Positions 26,803 through 36,605 are shown, numbered from the stretch's first letter. The stretch is 64,000 nucleotides of DNA from Cytobacillus citreus (GCF_018343665.1 NZ_JAGYPM010000003.1:892687-956686), one strand, 5' to 3'. Translations and numbers: made by a program. The notes: generated by a model from the letters alone, not told the origin.

Positions 26803-26860
26803 TATTAGTTAATTGTCTAGATATAGTGACTAGAGGCGATTTGACATTCTCTTTTCATAT

Positions 26861-27272
26861 ATCTGCACACTTGGCGATATATCCGCTACTTTGGATGTAT
26901 ATCCTCCACTTCGACTGTATATCAGCCACTTCGACTGTATATCAGCCACTTCGACTGTATATCCGCCACTTCGGCTGTATATCCGCCACTTCGGCTGTAT
27001 ATCCGCCACTTTGGATGTATATCCGCCACTTCGACTGTATATCCGTCACTTTGACTGTATATCCGTCACTTTGACTGTATATCCGCCACTTCGACTGTAT
27101 ATCCGCCACTTCGACTGTATATCCGCCACTTCGACTGTATATCCGCCACTTCGGCTGTATATCCGCCACTTCGACTGTATATCCGCCACTTCGACTGTAT
27201 ATCCGCCACTTCGACTGTATATCCGCCACTTCGACTGTATATCCGCCACTTTGACTGTATATCCGTCACTTA
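26861..27272. repeat. Tandem array of about 20 copies of a 20-bp unit
   Basis: The unit is ATCCGCCACTTCGACTGTAT, repeated head to tail with exact 20-bp period from 26861 to 27260, then a partial unit up to the leuS stop. Outer units on the left (26861-26900) are degenerate, while inner ones are mostly identical, with a few shared variants (TCGGC, TTGAC, TTGGA, CAGCC, CGTCA). All frames on both strands are nearly free of stops because the unit has few stop triplets, so long apparent readings here are not genes. Confidence 0.97.
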
Positions 27273-29690
27273 TCAGTTCGCTACAATATTGACAAGCTTT
27301 CCTGGGACAGCGATGACTTTGCGAATTGTTTTTCCATCAATTTGCTCTTTAACTTTTTCATCTTCAATTGCAATTTTTTCGAGAGCATCCTTTTGAGCAT
27401 CTGCTGGAACAAGCAGCTTCGTTTTTACTTTACCATTTACTTGAATAACAATTTCAACCTCATCATCTACAAGCTTTGCCTCATCAAATGCCGGCCATGC
27501 TTCATAGGCAATGGTTTCGCTATGGCCAAGCTTTTCCCAAAGTTCTTCCGCAACGTGAGGTGTAATGGGTGAAAGCAATTTAACGAAGCCTTCCATAAAG
27601 TGCTTAGGAAGAACAGTCGATTTATATGCTTCATTAATAAAGACCATCATTTGTGAGATAGCTGTATTGTAGCGTAATCCCTCATTATCCTCTGTTACTT
27701 TTTTCACTGTTTGATGGTAAACCTTCTCGAGATTGCTCGCTTCTTCTGACTCTTGGATTTTTGGATTTAGTTCTCCGTTTTCCTCGATGAATAAGCGCCA
27801 TACACGGTCAAGGTATCTTCTTGAGCCATCTAAACCATTAGTGGACCATGCAATGGATGCATCTAGCGGCCCCATGAACATTTCATATAAGCGAAGAGTA
27901 TCTGCGCCATGGCTCGCAATAATATCATCAGGATTTACGACATTCCCTTTTGATTTACTCATCTTTTCATTGCCTTCACCAAGAATCATTCCTTGGTTAA
28001 ATAGCTTTTGGAAAGGTTCCTTCGTATGAACAACCCCAATATCATAAAGGACCTTGTGCCAGAAGCGTGCATATAGAAGGTGAAGAACGGCATGCTCTGC
28101 TCCTCCGATATAAATATCAACAGGAAGCCATTCTTTTAGCTTTTCTGGATCTGCAAGTGCTTCATTATTGTGTGGATCAATATAACGCAAATAATACCAG
28201 CAGCTTCCCGCCCATTGAGGCATTGTGTTCGTTTCTCTGCGCCCTTTTTTCCCTGTTTCAGGGTCTACAACATTAATCCAATCCTCAATATTAGCAAGCG
28301 GAGATTCCCCTGTACCAGAGGGTTTAATTTCTGTTGTCTGCGGAAGAATTAATGGCAGTTGTTCCTCAGGAACAGCTGACATCGTGCCGTCCTCCCAATG
28401 GATGATTGGAATTGGTTCACCCCAATAGCGCTGGCGGCTGAATAGCCAGTCACGTAGACGGTAAGTCACTTTTTTCGTTCCAAGACCTTTTTCCTCAAGC
28501 CACGAAATCATTTCTGTGATAGCCTCGTCTTTATCTTTTCCATTCAAGAAACCTGAGTTCACATGCTCTCCGTCGCCTGTGTATGCGTCCTTTTCTACAT
28601 CACCACCAGCAACAACTTCGATGATCGTAAGTCCGAATTGTTTTGCGAATTCATGGTCGCGCTCGTCGTGAGCAGGTACCGCCATAATTGCACCAGTCCC
28701 GTAGCTAGCCAAAACATAGTCCGCTATCCAGATTGGCATTTTTTCACCATTAGCTGGGTTAATAGCAAAGGCACCTGTAAATACACCTGTTTTTTCTTTT
28801 GCTAAATCTGTTCTTTCAAGGTCAGTCTTGCTTTTAACTTTTTCAAGATAGGCATTGACAGCACTTTTTTGCTCTGCCGTTGTAATTTTATCTACTAAAG
28901 CATGCTCAGGAGCTAGGACTGCATAAGTAGCCCCAAATAGAGTATCAGGACGGGTTGTAAATACTTTAAATGTTCCTTCATGTCCTTCAATTTGGAAGGT
29001 AACCTCTGCACCTTCTGAACGCCCAATCCAATTGCGCTGCATTTCTTTAAGACTATCTGGCCAATCTAATAGATCTAGATCTTCAAGTAAACGATCGGCA
29101 TATTCAGTTATTTTTAATACCCATTGTTTCATCGGTCTTCTTTCAACTGGGTGACCACCGCGCTCACTCTTCCCATCGATGACTTCCTCGTTAGCAAGAA
29201 CTGTTCCTAAAGCTGGACACCAGTTAACAGCTACTTCATCGATATAAGCAAGGCCTTTTTCATAAAGCTTAGTGAAAATCCATTGAGTCCATTTGTAATA
29301 ATTAGGATCTGTCGTATTCACTTCACGATCCCAGTCATATGAAAAGCCGAGTTCTTTAATTTGCCGGCGGAATGTATTGATATTCTGCTCAGTAAATTCA
29401 GCAGGATCATTCCCTGTATCTAAAGCGTATTGCTCAGCTGGTAAACCGAATGCATCCCATCCCATTGGATGAAGTACATTATACCCTTGCATCCGCTTCA
29501 TTCGTGAAAGGATATCTGTTGCCGTATAGCCCTCAGGATGGCCTACATGAAGCCCTGCACCAGATGGATAGGGAAACATATCAAGCGCATAAAATTTACG
29601 TTTTCCTTTATCTTCACTCGTTTTAAATGTTTTATTTCCTTCCCAAAATGATTGCCACTTCTTTTCAATCTCTTGATGATCGAAACTCAT
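27273..29690 (-). CDS. leuS: Leucyl-tRNA synthetase
   Basis: LeuRS charges tRNA-Leu in the cytoplasm. It is a class I enzyme of 805 residues. The HIGH-type motif [16 protein letters not shown] is near residue 40 and KMSKS (EKMSKSKGN) near residue 578. The CP1 editing domain (~220-420) includes [12 protein letters not shown]. The ATG at 29690 follows AGGAGGAAATTGAG. Expression is controlled by a T-box leader at 29722-29965 that reads a leucine codon. The stop codon touches the tandem array. Confidence 0.97.
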   Translation of the reverse strand: MSFDHQEIEKKWQSFWEGNKTFKTSEDKGKRKFYALDMFPYPSGAGLHVGHPEGYTATDILSRMKRMQGYNVLHPMGWDAFGLPAEQYALDTGNDPAEFTEQNINTFRRQIKELGFSYDWDREVNTTDPNYYKWTQWIFTKLYEKGLAYIDEVAVNWCPALGTVLANEEVIDGKSERGGHPVERRPMKQWVLKITEYADRLLEDLDLLDWPDSLKEMQRNWIGRSEGAEVTFQIEGHEGTFKVFTTRPDTLFGATYAVLAPEHALVDKITTAEQKSAVNAYLEKVKSKTDLERTDLAKEKTGVFTGAFAINPANGEKMPIWIADYVLASYGTGAIMAVPAHDERDHEFAKQFGLTIIEVVAGGDVEKDAYTGDGEHVNSGFLNGKDKDEAITEMISWLEEKGLGTKKVTYRLRDWLFSRQRYWGEPIPIIHWEDGTMSAVPEEQLPLILPQTTEIKPSGTGESPLANIEDWINVVDPETGKKGRRETNTMPQWAGSCWYYLRYIDPHNNEALADPEKLKEWLPVDIYIGGAEHAVLHLLYARFWHKVLYDIGVVHTKEPFQKLFNQGMILGEGNEKMSKSKGNVVNPDDIIASHGADTLRLYEMFMGPLDASIAWSTNGLDGSRRYLDRVWRLFIEENGELNPKIQESEEASNLEKVYHQTVKKVTEDNEGLRYNTAISQMMVFINEAYKSTVLPKHFMEGFVKLLSPITPHVAEELWEKLGHSETIAYEAWPAFDEAKLVDDEVEIVIQVNGKVKTKLLVPADAQKDALEKIAIEDEKVKEQIDGKTIRKVIAVPGKLVNIVAN

Positions 29691-29721
29691 CTCAATTTCC
29701 TCCTAAAGTAAAAAATAAAAT

Positions 29722-29965
29722 AAAAAAACCCCTCATCCCATAATAGGGACGAGAGGATTATGTATATCTCCCGCGGTACCACCCACATTAGTGACTAAGT
29801 CACTCGCTTCATTCAACCTTAACGCGGTATACGGCAAGCATTACTGTTCATTCACACTTGCTGCTCAAAGGCGAGTTCATGGGATACCTGACTGACTTGC
29901 ACCACCCGTCAGCTCTCTAAATCAGAATAAAACACCATTACTGCTCCTTATCTTAGCAGATAACT
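29722..29965 (-). promoter_or_regulatory. T-box riboswitch of leuS (specifier CTC, Leu)
   Basis: Read on the minus strand the leader contains the specifier segment GAACTCGC with CTC (leucine). The T-box core GGGTGGTACCGCGGG follows. The terminator CCTCTCGTCCCTATTATGGG...ATGAGGGGTTTTTTT ends at 29722. Uncharged tRNA-Leu would pair with CTC and with the TGGT bulge to allow read-through into leuS. Confidence 0.95.
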
Positions 29966-29980
29966 ATTTAATTAAATGTA

Positions 29981-30009
29981 ATTGTATATAATTTCCCGCC
30001 AAGATGCAA
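29981..30009 (-). promoter_or_regulatory. SigA promoter of leuS
   Basis: On the minus strand TTGCAT (30004-30009) and TACAAT (29981-29986) are separated by exactly 17 bp. Transcription would begin at the 5' edge of the T-box leader. Confidence 0.7.
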
Positions 30010-30133
30010 GAGGGCTCATCCTGACGAGAAATTTAATACTTAGCATATGATATAAATGTTCATGTGTGAAAGCATTTACTATATTTCCCCAATAAATTAA
30101 GGGACAGTCTATACTGACACTGCCCCTCAAAAT

Positions 30134-30467
30134 GTTTTATCCCGAATTAACGGGCAGTAAGACCCCCAATTCAAAACTTTTAGGGAACTAAAAAAGGATA
30201 AGTGGGGGTTCAACTGCCCGTAAAAGCCCGACGACGGACAGGATGTCCTAGTCAGGCGAAAGCCACAGGACAAGGAGTACTTCATCCGCATTTCATCGCA
30301 CGACCGAAAGCAGAGCTTTTGGGAGGACGTGGCGCTTTGAGCGTGATTAGTTTAACTAACAATCAGTGGGGGATGAAAGCCGACTAAGAACGCCACGTCC
30401 TGTGGCAACGTCGGCACTAGCACGTCCTGTGCGTCGAAAAACCCCCACTGATTGAAGTTTCACTTTA
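30134..30467 (-). repeat. Structured intergenic repeat, copy 3 (long form with extra module)
   Basis: In minus-strand reading it starts TAAAGTGAAACTTCAATCAG. Its outer stem is CAATCAGTGGGGG with CCCCCACTGATTG, so one base pair has changed from C-G to A-T on both arms relative to the other copies. The hairpins GCAC-AGGAC-GTGC and GCCAC-AGGAC-GTGGC are present. Between the two domains is an extra ~120-bp module that carries, on the plus strand, GGAC-AGGAT-GTCC and CCACAGGACAAGG. The first bases form the stop codon of the dehydrogenase gene. Confidence 0.88.
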
Positions 30468-31241
30468 TTGAACCGTATATCCGCCATCTATAACAATTGC
30501 CTGCCCAGTCATTCCCATTGCTGAATCACTAGCTAAGAAAATAGCACATTCAGCTATCTCATCAACAGTTAATAACCTTTTTTGAGGAACTAATGGAAAA
30601 ATTACCTCATTTAATACATCTTTAAGTGGAACATTTCTCGTTTTGGCTAGATCATTGAGCTGATTACGAACTAATGCTGTATCCACATAGCCAGGACAGA
30701 TGGCATTAACGGTAATTCCATGTATGGCTGTTTCTAATGCCGCTACTTTCGTTAATCCAATTACCCCATGCTTCGCACTATTGTAAGCTGCCTTTCCCGC
30801 AAAGCCAACTAAGCCATTGATGGAAGCCATATTAATGATTCTGCCAAATTGCTGTTTTTTCATAATAGGCAAAACATGCTTAATGGCAATAAATGGGGCC
30901 GTCAACATGACTTTTATTAGAAATTCAAACTTTTCGGTTGGGAAGTCTTCGATATATGAAACATGCTGCAAGCCTGCATTATTTATAAGTACATCTAAAC
31001 TTCCATAATGGCTTACTGCTTCTTGCAAACAGGATTGAATATCAATTTCTGATGTCACATTACATTTTAATCCAATTGCGTCATAGCCTTCATCCTGCAA
31101 ATTTTTTGCAGCCCTTTTGACTGCATCTTCTTGAATATCAGTTAAAACAATTTTTGCTCCAGCTGCTGCAAATTTTTTTCCTATTTCATAGCCAATTCCC
31201 CCAGCAGCTCCTGTAATAAAAATAACTTTTTCCTGAACCAT
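30465..31241 (-). CDS. 3-hydroxybutyrate dehydrogenase (SDR family)
   Basis: This short-chain dehydrogenase of 258 residues oxidises D-3-hydroxybutyrate to acetoacetate with NAD. The cofactor loop is TGAAGGIG, and the catalytic set includes NNAGLQ, the Ser in NMASINGLVG and YNSAK. The C-terminal IVIDGGYTVQ resembles the family end. I use the ATG at 31241, with AAAGGAG seven bases upstream. It follows a GntP permease gene in one operon under a sigma-54 promoter, which fits uptake and use of hydroxybutyrate. Its TAA stop is the edge of the structured repeat. Confidence 0.9.
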   Translation of the reverse strand: MVQEKVIFITGAAGGIGYEIGKKFAAAGAKIVLTDIQEDAVKRAAKNLQDEGYDAIGLKCNVTSEIDIQSCLQEAVSHYGSLDVLINNAGLQHVSYIEDFPTEKFEFLIKVMLTAPFIAIKHVLPIMKKQQFGRIINMASINGLVGFAGKAAYNSAKHGVIGLTKVAALETAIHGITVNAICPGYVDTALVRNQLNDLAKTRNVPLKDVLNEVIFPLVPQKRLLTVDEIAECAIFLASDSAMGMTGQAIVIDGGYTVQ

Positions 31242-31289
31242 GTTGTGACTCCTTTCAAATGCCAAACATACCAAGATCTCTTATGAAAT

Positions 31290-32615
31290 CTAAATCCCTA
31301 ATCCTAATGAGAATAAAATGATCGCAATTGCAACACCTATGACAGGAACAATAACCGTTAGTGCGCCAACTGCACCATACGCATCCTGATGAGCCTCTCC
31401 GCAAATAGATCGCACTGTTGTCACAACATAACCATTATGAGGCAGTGAATCCAAAGCACCCGATGATATGGCAACAACTCTATGCAATGCTTCAGGATTT
31501 ACTCCCATATCCATATAATGTGGTGCAATTAAAGGCAAGGCTATCGCCTGTCCTCCAGATGCAGAGCCCGTCATTCCAGCTATTACACTTACAGCAATAG
31601 CCCCTCCAATAAGCGGACTACCAGGAATACTAGTCATAAATTCAACAGCAGTCGTAAAAGCCGGAACAGCTTTTGCCACTCCTCCAAATCCGACAACTGC
31701 CGCTGTATTACCGATCGCAATCAATGCCCCTAGAGTTCCCTCTGAAACGGCATTCCAGAAATTTTTGAAGTATTTTCTATTCAATAAATAAGTAGCGATA
31801 ACCCCGCCTAATAATGCAATAATAAGTGCAGATTGCTTAAGAGAATCGTGAAAAACAAAAGAAATTAATAATACGACAACTAAAGGAAGAATTCCCATAA
31901 ATGGGTTTGGTAAAGCTTTGTTTTCTGTTACTGGATCACTGTCCCTTGAGACAAATGTTTCTCCTTTTTTAACAGCTTTTGTTATCATCCTTTTCAGCCA
32001 CCAGTAACCAAAGATCATCATAAATACGGCTACAATCAAACTAACCTCCCAGCCTGCATACGGAGTTGTGTTTAAAAATTCAATTGGAATCCAGTTTTGA
32101 ATCTCTGGTGAACCTGCAGAAGTCATGGTAAATGTTACGGACCCGAATGCAAGTGCAGCTGGGATAAATCTCCTCGGCAGATTTGCCTGTTTGAACAAGC
32201 TTAAAGCCATAGGATAAACAGAGAATGCAACGACAAATAAGCTTACACCACCATAGGTTAAAATCGCACAAGATGCTACGATCGCTAAAACGGCATATTT
32301 CATTCCTAGCTTATCCACAACCATTTTCGAAACACTATCTGCAGCCCCACTATCCTCCATGACCTTTCCAAAAATAGCTCCTAATAGGAACATTAAATAC
32401 CACGACGTCACGAAGCCTGAGAATCCGGACATATAATTACCAACTAAATTTGCTTCGCCTTCCCCAACGAGCTGTGGAAATAGCGGCATACCACTAAAAA
32501 CGGCAACAAATATCGCTGATAATGGTCCAACGACAAGCAGATTCATCCCTCGCATCGTTAAATAAATTAATAATGCAAGACCACCAATTAATCCAATCAT
32601 GCTTAGCAATTCCAT
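31290..32615 (-). CDS. GntP-family permease, probably for D-beta-hydroxybutyrate
   Basis: This 441-residue GntP-family transporter has about 12 hydrophobic segments, with conserved motifs SGASGGQAIALP-like (here GMTGSASGGQAIALPLIAP) and SSGALDSLPHNGYVVT. GntP members move gluconate or other hydroxy acids. The dehydrogenase gene downstream points to beta-hydroxybutyrate. I start at the ATG at 32615 (MELLSMIGL) after AAGGGGGAA. Transcription probably begins at the sigma-54 promoter at 32758-32777, giving a leader of ~130 bases. Confidence 0.9.
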   Translation of the reverse strand: MELLSMIGLIGGLALLIYLTMRGMNLLVVGPLSAIFVAVFSGMPLFPQLVGEGEANLVGNYMSGFSGFVTSWYLMFLLGAIFGKVMEDSGAADSVSKMVVDKLGMKYAVLAIVASCAILTYGGVSLFVVAFSVYPMALSLFKQANLPRRFIPAALAFGSVTFTMTSAGSPEIQNWIPIEFLNTTPYAGWEVSLIVAVFMMIFGYWWLKRMITKAVKKGETFVSRDSDPVTENKALPNPFMGILPLVVVLLISFVFHDSLKQSALIIALLGGVIATYLLNRKYFKNFWNAVSEGTLGALIAIGNTAAVVGFGGVAKAVPAFTTAVEFMTSIPGSPLIGGAIAVSVIAGMTGSASGGQAIALPLIAPHYMDMGVNPEALHRVVAISSGALDSLPHNGYVVTTVRSICGEAHQDAYGAVGALTVIVPVIGVAIAIILFSLGLGI

Positions 32616-32757
32616 TTCCCCCTTTTTTGTTTTTTTACAATTTTTCACTTGGCTCTTTGCCTCTTTTTACATCCCTCCCACTCTTGTTAACGCTTTCAAA
32701 GCACTTTTTTATAAGGCTTCTAAAAGAAGAATCAAAAAAATTCTTCCTACTGACTTA

Positions 32758-32777
32758 CTTGCAAGCTTTGTGCCAAA
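32758..32777 (-). promoter_or_regulatory. Sigma-54 (SigL) promoter, consensus match
   Basis: The minus strand reads TTGGCACAAAGCTTGCAAG. TGGCAC and TTGCA match the consensus fully, with 10 bases between GG and GC. It serves the GntP/dehydrogenase operon. A near-palindrome GAAAACCATTGGCTTTTC at about 32895-32912 may be an activator site. Confidence 0.92.
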
Positions 32778-32939
32778 AATAAAAGCTAATTAGAAGGGGA
32801 ATTTTCGAATTTTTCATGAACATTTTTTCCGAAAAGCTGGAATGTAAAATTGATAGTTTCTCTTACTTAATAGAATAGTTTCAATAATAGATGTGAAAAC
32901 CATTGGCTTTTCTGATGTAAAAATTAATAGATATAAGAA

Positions 32940-32977
32940 AGTCCAGAAAACTGGATTGAATTCCAATTTTCTGGACT
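32940..32977 (-). terminator. Hairpin at the end of the activator gene
   Basis: AGTCCAGAAAA and TTTTCTGGACT form an 11-bp stem directly after the activator stop codon. The T run on the minus strand is weak (TTTC). Confidence 0.6.
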
Positions 32978-34343
32978 AGAGATTAAAAATTCCGTATTTT
33001 TTTAATTTCTCATACATGGAAGACTTGCTAATACCTAAAGCTTTTGCGGCTTCAAGCTTGTCATCATTAAATTTATTTAAACTCTGGATCAATACTCTTT
33101 TTTCAGTTTCCTCTAAAATTTCCTTTAGCTTTTTACTCCCAACTGGGAAAACCGATGATTCTTTTAAATAATCAGGCAAAGAATCCAATGATATGACCTC
33201 GTTGTTTGTAAGATGAACGGAAGCTTCAATGACATTCTCAAGCTCTCGAATATTTCCTGGCCAGCTATATTGAGTAAACCTCTCCAGCACTTCATCTTCA
33301 AAAAAGCTTATTCGCTTTCCCGATTTTTTCGTAATTTTTTTGATAAAATAATCGAGCAAAACTGGAATATCGTCCATTCTTTCACGTAATGGTGGAATCG
33401 TGAACGGAACGACATTAATCCGATAAAACAAGTCTTCTCGGAATCTTTTTTCTTCCATCATTTTTTCCAGAGGACGATTTGTGGCGGCAATAATTCGAAC
33501 ATCTACGGATACAGACTCTGTGGACCCTATACTTTCGATTTCGCCCTCTTGAATGACTCTTAACAGCTTTACTTGCATATTCAAGGGCATATCGCCAATT
33601 TCATCTAAAAATAAAGTTCCCCCATCAGCCAATTGAAATTTTCCTTTTTTTCCGCCTTTTTTTGCTCCAGTAAAGGCGCCTTCTTCATAGCCAAATAATT
33701 CAGATTCAAGAAGATTTTCAGGTATGGCCCCGCAGTTAATTTTCACAAATGGCTGGTGGCTTCGATTGCTTAATTGGTGAATGCTGTGTGCGAATAACTC
33801 CTTTCCTGTTCCACTCTCACCACGGATTAGGACTGAAATATCGCTTGCAGCAATCATCTTTACTTTTCCCTTAAGACCTTCAATTTCCTTTGATTTCCCA
33901 AGCAGATCATCCAGGCTATATTTCACACTGCGATCAATATCTTGAATATAGCTTTGAATCTTTGTTAGCATGCTTTTTACATGGCTATTCATTTTCATCC
34001 ATTCCCTTGTGTCACGAAAGAACACAGTACCAAAAGCTCCAACTACCTGCCCATTAGATAAGATCGGAATACGGTTTGCAATCATATAATTCCCTTTTAT
34101 GTACTGAAGGTCAGCGACCTCTTCTTTTCCTGTAGCAGCAACAATATGCATGCGGGAATTTTCAATGACCTTTGAGACATGTACACCAATAACCTTCTCT
34201 CGTTCCACCTCTAAAAACTCACAATAGTTTTTGTTTATGTAAATGATTTTTCCTTTATTATCAACAACTACTAGCCAACCAAAAGCATTTTCCACAATTG
34301 TTTCAACAATATCAATAGGTATATCTAATAGTGCGCTTTTCAT
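32976..34343 (-). CDS. PAS-domain sigma-54-dependent activator
   Basis: This 455-residue enhancer-binding protein has an N-terminal PAS domain (~8-120), an AAA+ core (~145-370) with Walker A GESGTGKE, the canonical sigma-54 loop GAFTGA and Walker B GTLFLDEIGDM, and a Fis-type helix-turn-helix at the C-terminus (KLEAAKALGISKSSMYEKLK). It lies directly upstream of the consensus sigma-54 promoter of the hydroxybutyrate operon and is its likely activator. It is a paralogue of the activator at 3508-4878. The ATG follows AAGGGGATTGTA. Confidence 0.94.
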   Translation of the reverse strand: MKSALLDIPIDIVETIVENAFGWLVVVDNKGKIIYINKNYCEFLEVEREKVIGVHVSKVIENSRMHIVAATGKEEVADLQYIKGNYMIANRIPILSNGQVVGAFGTVFFRDTREWMKMNSHVKSMLTKIQSYIQDIDRSVKYSLDDLLGKSKEIEGLKGKVKMIAASDISVLIRGESGTGKELFAHSIHQLSNRSHQPFVKINCGAIPENLLESELFGYEEGAFTGAKKGGKKGKFQLADGGTLFLDEIGDMPLNMQVKLLRVIQEGEIESIGSTESVSVDVRIIAATNRPLEKMMEEKRFREDLFYRINVVPFTIPPLRERMDDIPVLLDYFIKKITKKSGKRISFFEDEVLERFTQYSWPGNIRELENVIEASVHLTNNEVISLDSLPDYLKESSVFPVGSKKLKEILEETEKRVLIQSLNKFNDDKLEAAKALGISKSSMYEKLKKYGIFNL

Positions 34344-34477
34344 TACAATCCCCTTATTTGGATATTATGGAAATCCCTTTCTATATTTTATCATACTTAT
34401 CAGATAATTTAGATAAACATGTATCTTTTATACCCTTTTGGTCTAAAAAAATAGTAAAACGAATGGGAGTGTTTTTC

Positions 34478-34831
34478 TTGAAAGGTGTTTTATTATTGAA
34501 TGAAAATGAACCGGAGAAATTGTTTGATAAACAAGAGAGAATTGCTTATCAGCAAATGGCAGCAGTCTCTTATATGAAGGCAAACAAAATCCAAGTTGAG
34601 AAGCTCAATCCTTACCAAATAAATGATTATTATACCATCCCACACGCTCTTTTATTTGACTTGAAACGAACGAATGCCCATTTAGACTGCCTTGTGATCC
34701 CTTCTCAAAGAACGATAGAAAAATTTATTCAAATTTATCCTGCAAGATGGCTGTTATTAAAAAGCTATTTCAAGGAAATCTTATTTGTGAATAAGAGTGA
34801 AATCGACGATTTAGATGGAACAAGCTATTAG
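34478..34831 (+). CDS. Hypothetical protein
   Basis: I do not recognise this ~117-residue protein. A TTG start at 34478 has GGGAG eight bases upstream (LKGVLLLNENEPEKLF). Longer readings from 34331 or 34463 have no ribosome site, and the first runs into the activator promoter region. The protein is soluble and mixed alpha/beta in character, with NPYQINDYYTIPHALLFDLK and CLVIPSQRTIEKFIQIYPAR as its most distinctive segments. It is divergent from the sigma-54 activator gene. Confidence 0.55.
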   Translation: MKGVLLLNENEPEKLFDKQERIAYQQMAAVSYMKANKIQVEKLNPYQINDYYTIPHALLFDLKRTNAHLDCLVIPSQRTIEKFIQIYPARWLLLKSYFKEILFVNKSEIDDLDGTSY

Positions 34832-34951
34832 AAAAGCGCAAGCGCCTTGCTCACCCCCGACAAGCATAAGACAGGCCGACGGGAAAGTTGTTCTTTAACT
34901 TTCTTGGCGGACTGGCTTATGACCTCGAGGGGGTAGGCGCTGGAGCTAGAC
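34832..34951. repeat. Dispersed Bacillaceae-type intergenic repeat
   Basis: The block starts GAAAAGCGCAAGCGCC and ends TAGGCGCTGGAGCTAGAC. It has inner inverted parts such as CCCCCGACAAGCATAAGAC with GGCTTATGACCTCGAGGGGG, and an AAAGTTGTTCTTTAACTTT hairpin. It follows a gene directly, as this type often does by my recollection of other Bacillus genomes. The stretch 34952-35129 holds only a palindrome at 34999-35016. Confidence 0.65.
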
Positions 34952-34998
34952 AATTCTCAAACTCGTGAAAAGTTATACTTTCTTATTTTTTTAGAAAA

Positions 34999-35016
34999 AC
35001 TTGGCGTTCGCCAAGT
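34999..35016. other. Perfect palindromic hairpin
   Basis: ACTTGGCGTTCGCCAAGT is an 8-bp stem with a two-base centre, followed by CCTTTATGG. It could be an operator or part of a terminator; nothing decides between them. Confidence 0.4.
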
Positions 35017-35129
35017 CCTTTATGGTGAATGCCTTAGTTTTTTGTATGCGATCTTATTAGCAGAAATTTTATTGAAAACACACTTTACTTTAATACGTTA
35101 ATAAACTTAAACTTTCCGATTAGCTAAAA

Positions 35130-35156
35130 AAAACCTGCAAAAATTCTGCAGGTTTT
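35130..35156 (-). terminator. Terminator of the MFS transporter gene
   Basis: AAAACCTGCA pairs with TGCAGGTTTT, and the minus strand continues TTTTAGC after the stem. It overlaps the stop codon at 35155. Confidence 0.85.
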
Positions 35157-36336
35157 AAGAAGCATGAGCTAGTTTCTTTGTATCCTTTATTTTTTTATCA
35201 TAAATAAGCGTAGTAAAGATAGAAATAAAGAGCAGGCCAATGACAATAGTAAATAACATTGACATACCGTACATATCAACAAGGATACCGCCTAGCAAGG
35301 GGCCAATCATTCTGCCTGCTGTTGCCATGCTATTCACAATTCCTTGATAAAAGCCCTCTTTTCCTTTTGGCGCAAGTTCATTAGCAATGGTTGGGACAGC
35401 TGGCCAAACAAACATTTCACCAATTGTTAATATAATCATCCCTGCAAGAAAAGCAGAAAACTCCTCTGCACCAGCTGCAATTAAAAAGGCAAAAATTAAA
35501 ATAACGATCCCCACATTTATTTGTGTCTTTAGGGATTTTATTCGTTTTACTACTATGTTCACGAAGGGCTGACCAAGAACAATCAATGCGCCATTAATCG
35601 TCCATAGCAAACTATATTGCTTTAACGAAATATTAAGCTCCTGTGTAAAGGAAGCAATTGTCGTCTGCCACTGAACATATCCAACCCAGCATAAGCTATA
35701 GCCAATACACAATATTAATAAAGCATAAAGCCGAGAATGATTTTTATGAACTGGCTTTTCTTTTAGAACTGAAGTCTGAGTACCTGTTTCGGTATGAATA
35801 CCTCTATATCCAAAAACGGCAATTAGAAGAAAGAGCGCATACATGAGTGTATTTGCAATAAATATAAACTGGAAGGAGAAAGATGCAACAAACCCTCCAA
35901 GTGCAGCCCCAAGTGCAACACCTAAATTTTGTGCTACGTAAAGAGCGTTAAAGGATTTTCTTCCGCCTTCCTTCCAAACTGAACCTGCCATTGCATACAT
36001 AGAGGGAAAGATAATCCCTGACCCAAAACCAACAATGGTTAAAAAGAGCACATATGTAGGCCAGCCATTCCAGAAAGACAAACCGATTAATGATAATAAC
36101 GCAGTTACTACTCCAAGCAAGATCGATTTATATCCCCCAATTTTATCAAAAAGGATGCCTCCACATAAATTTCCGACCACACTTGCAGCAGAGTTTAGCA
36201 TAAGTACAAAACCTGCTACCGATAAAGATTTCCCTAAATGATCATGAATATAAATCGTATTTAATGGCCATAAAAAAGAAGAGCCTGTTACATTCACGAC
36301 CATCCCAATAATTAATAACCATAAGGCGCGTGGCAT
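35155..36336 (-). CDS. MFS transporter (efflux type)
   Basis: This 393-residue major facilitator protein has about 12 hydrophobic segments. The motif between helices 2 and 3 is GNLCGGILFDKIGGYKS, matching the MFS signature GxLaDrxGrk. The substrate is unknown; the family includes drug exporters. I use the ATG at 36336 (MPRALWLL), preceded by AAAGGAGGGTGTTTC. An upstream in-frame start at 36417 has no site. It has no operon partners. Confidence 0.88.
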   Translation of the reverse strand: MPRALWLLIIGMVVNVTGSSFLWPLNTIYIHDHLGKSLSVAGFVLMLNSAASVVGNLCGGILFDKIGGYKSILLGVVTALLSLIGLSFWNGWPTYVLFLTIVGFGSGIIFPSMYAMAGSVWKEGGRKSFNALYVAQNLGVALGAALGGFVASFSFQFIFIANTLMYALFLLIAVFGYRGIHTETGTQTSVLKEKPVHKNHSRLYALLILCIGYSLCWVGYVQWQTTIASFTQELNISLKQYSLLWTINGALIVLGQPFVNIVVKRIKSLKTQINVGIVILIFAFLIAAGAEEFSAFLAGMIILTIGEMFVWPAVPTIANELAPKGKEGFYQGIVNSMATAGRMIGPLLGGILVDMYGMSMLFTIVIGLLFISIFTTLIYDKKIKDTKKLAHAS

Positions 36337-36564
36337 GAAACACCCTCCTTTAAAAAATAATCGCCTATCATTGTTTTTCAAAAAACCGAAAAAATTCCAT
36401 TCTATTTCGGTTACCAAAATAATTTTATTTCTTTTTTATAGTCCTTGCAATAGATATTAAAGCCATTAAATAAATACAGAAAATACGAAATAATCCCATA
36501 AAAACATTATGATATTTCAGGCAGTTTATTGACAGTAGTTCATAATTTTGACAAAATAATAAGG

Positions 36565-36599
36565 AAAACACCGTACAAGTCTCATTTGTACGGTGTTTT
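36565..36599. terminator. Terminator after the ccmF remnant
   Basis: AAAACACCGTACAA and TTGTACGGTGTTTT form a 14-bp stem with a loop of seven. It ends the minus-strand ccm remnant. Confidence 0.88.
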
Positions 36600-36605
36600 C
36601 ATAGT

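Noticed and set aside
26861..27272. CRISPR array
   Set aside because: Units are contiguous 20-mers with no unique spacers, and no cas genes are nearby.
26799..27292. Long open readings of YTVEVADIQSKWRIYS-type repeats on both strands
   Set aside because: They arise from the 20-bp tandem unit, which has almost no stop triplets in any frame; there is no ribosome site and the same peptide appears in all frames.
29722..29965. Riboswitch for a ligand other than tRNA
   Set aside because: The T-box core, specifier codon and terminator upstream of leuS are unambiguous.
34331..34477. Upstream extension of the hypothetical gene at 34478
   Set aside because: The extension overlaps the activator start region, has no ribosome site and reads like non-coding DNA.
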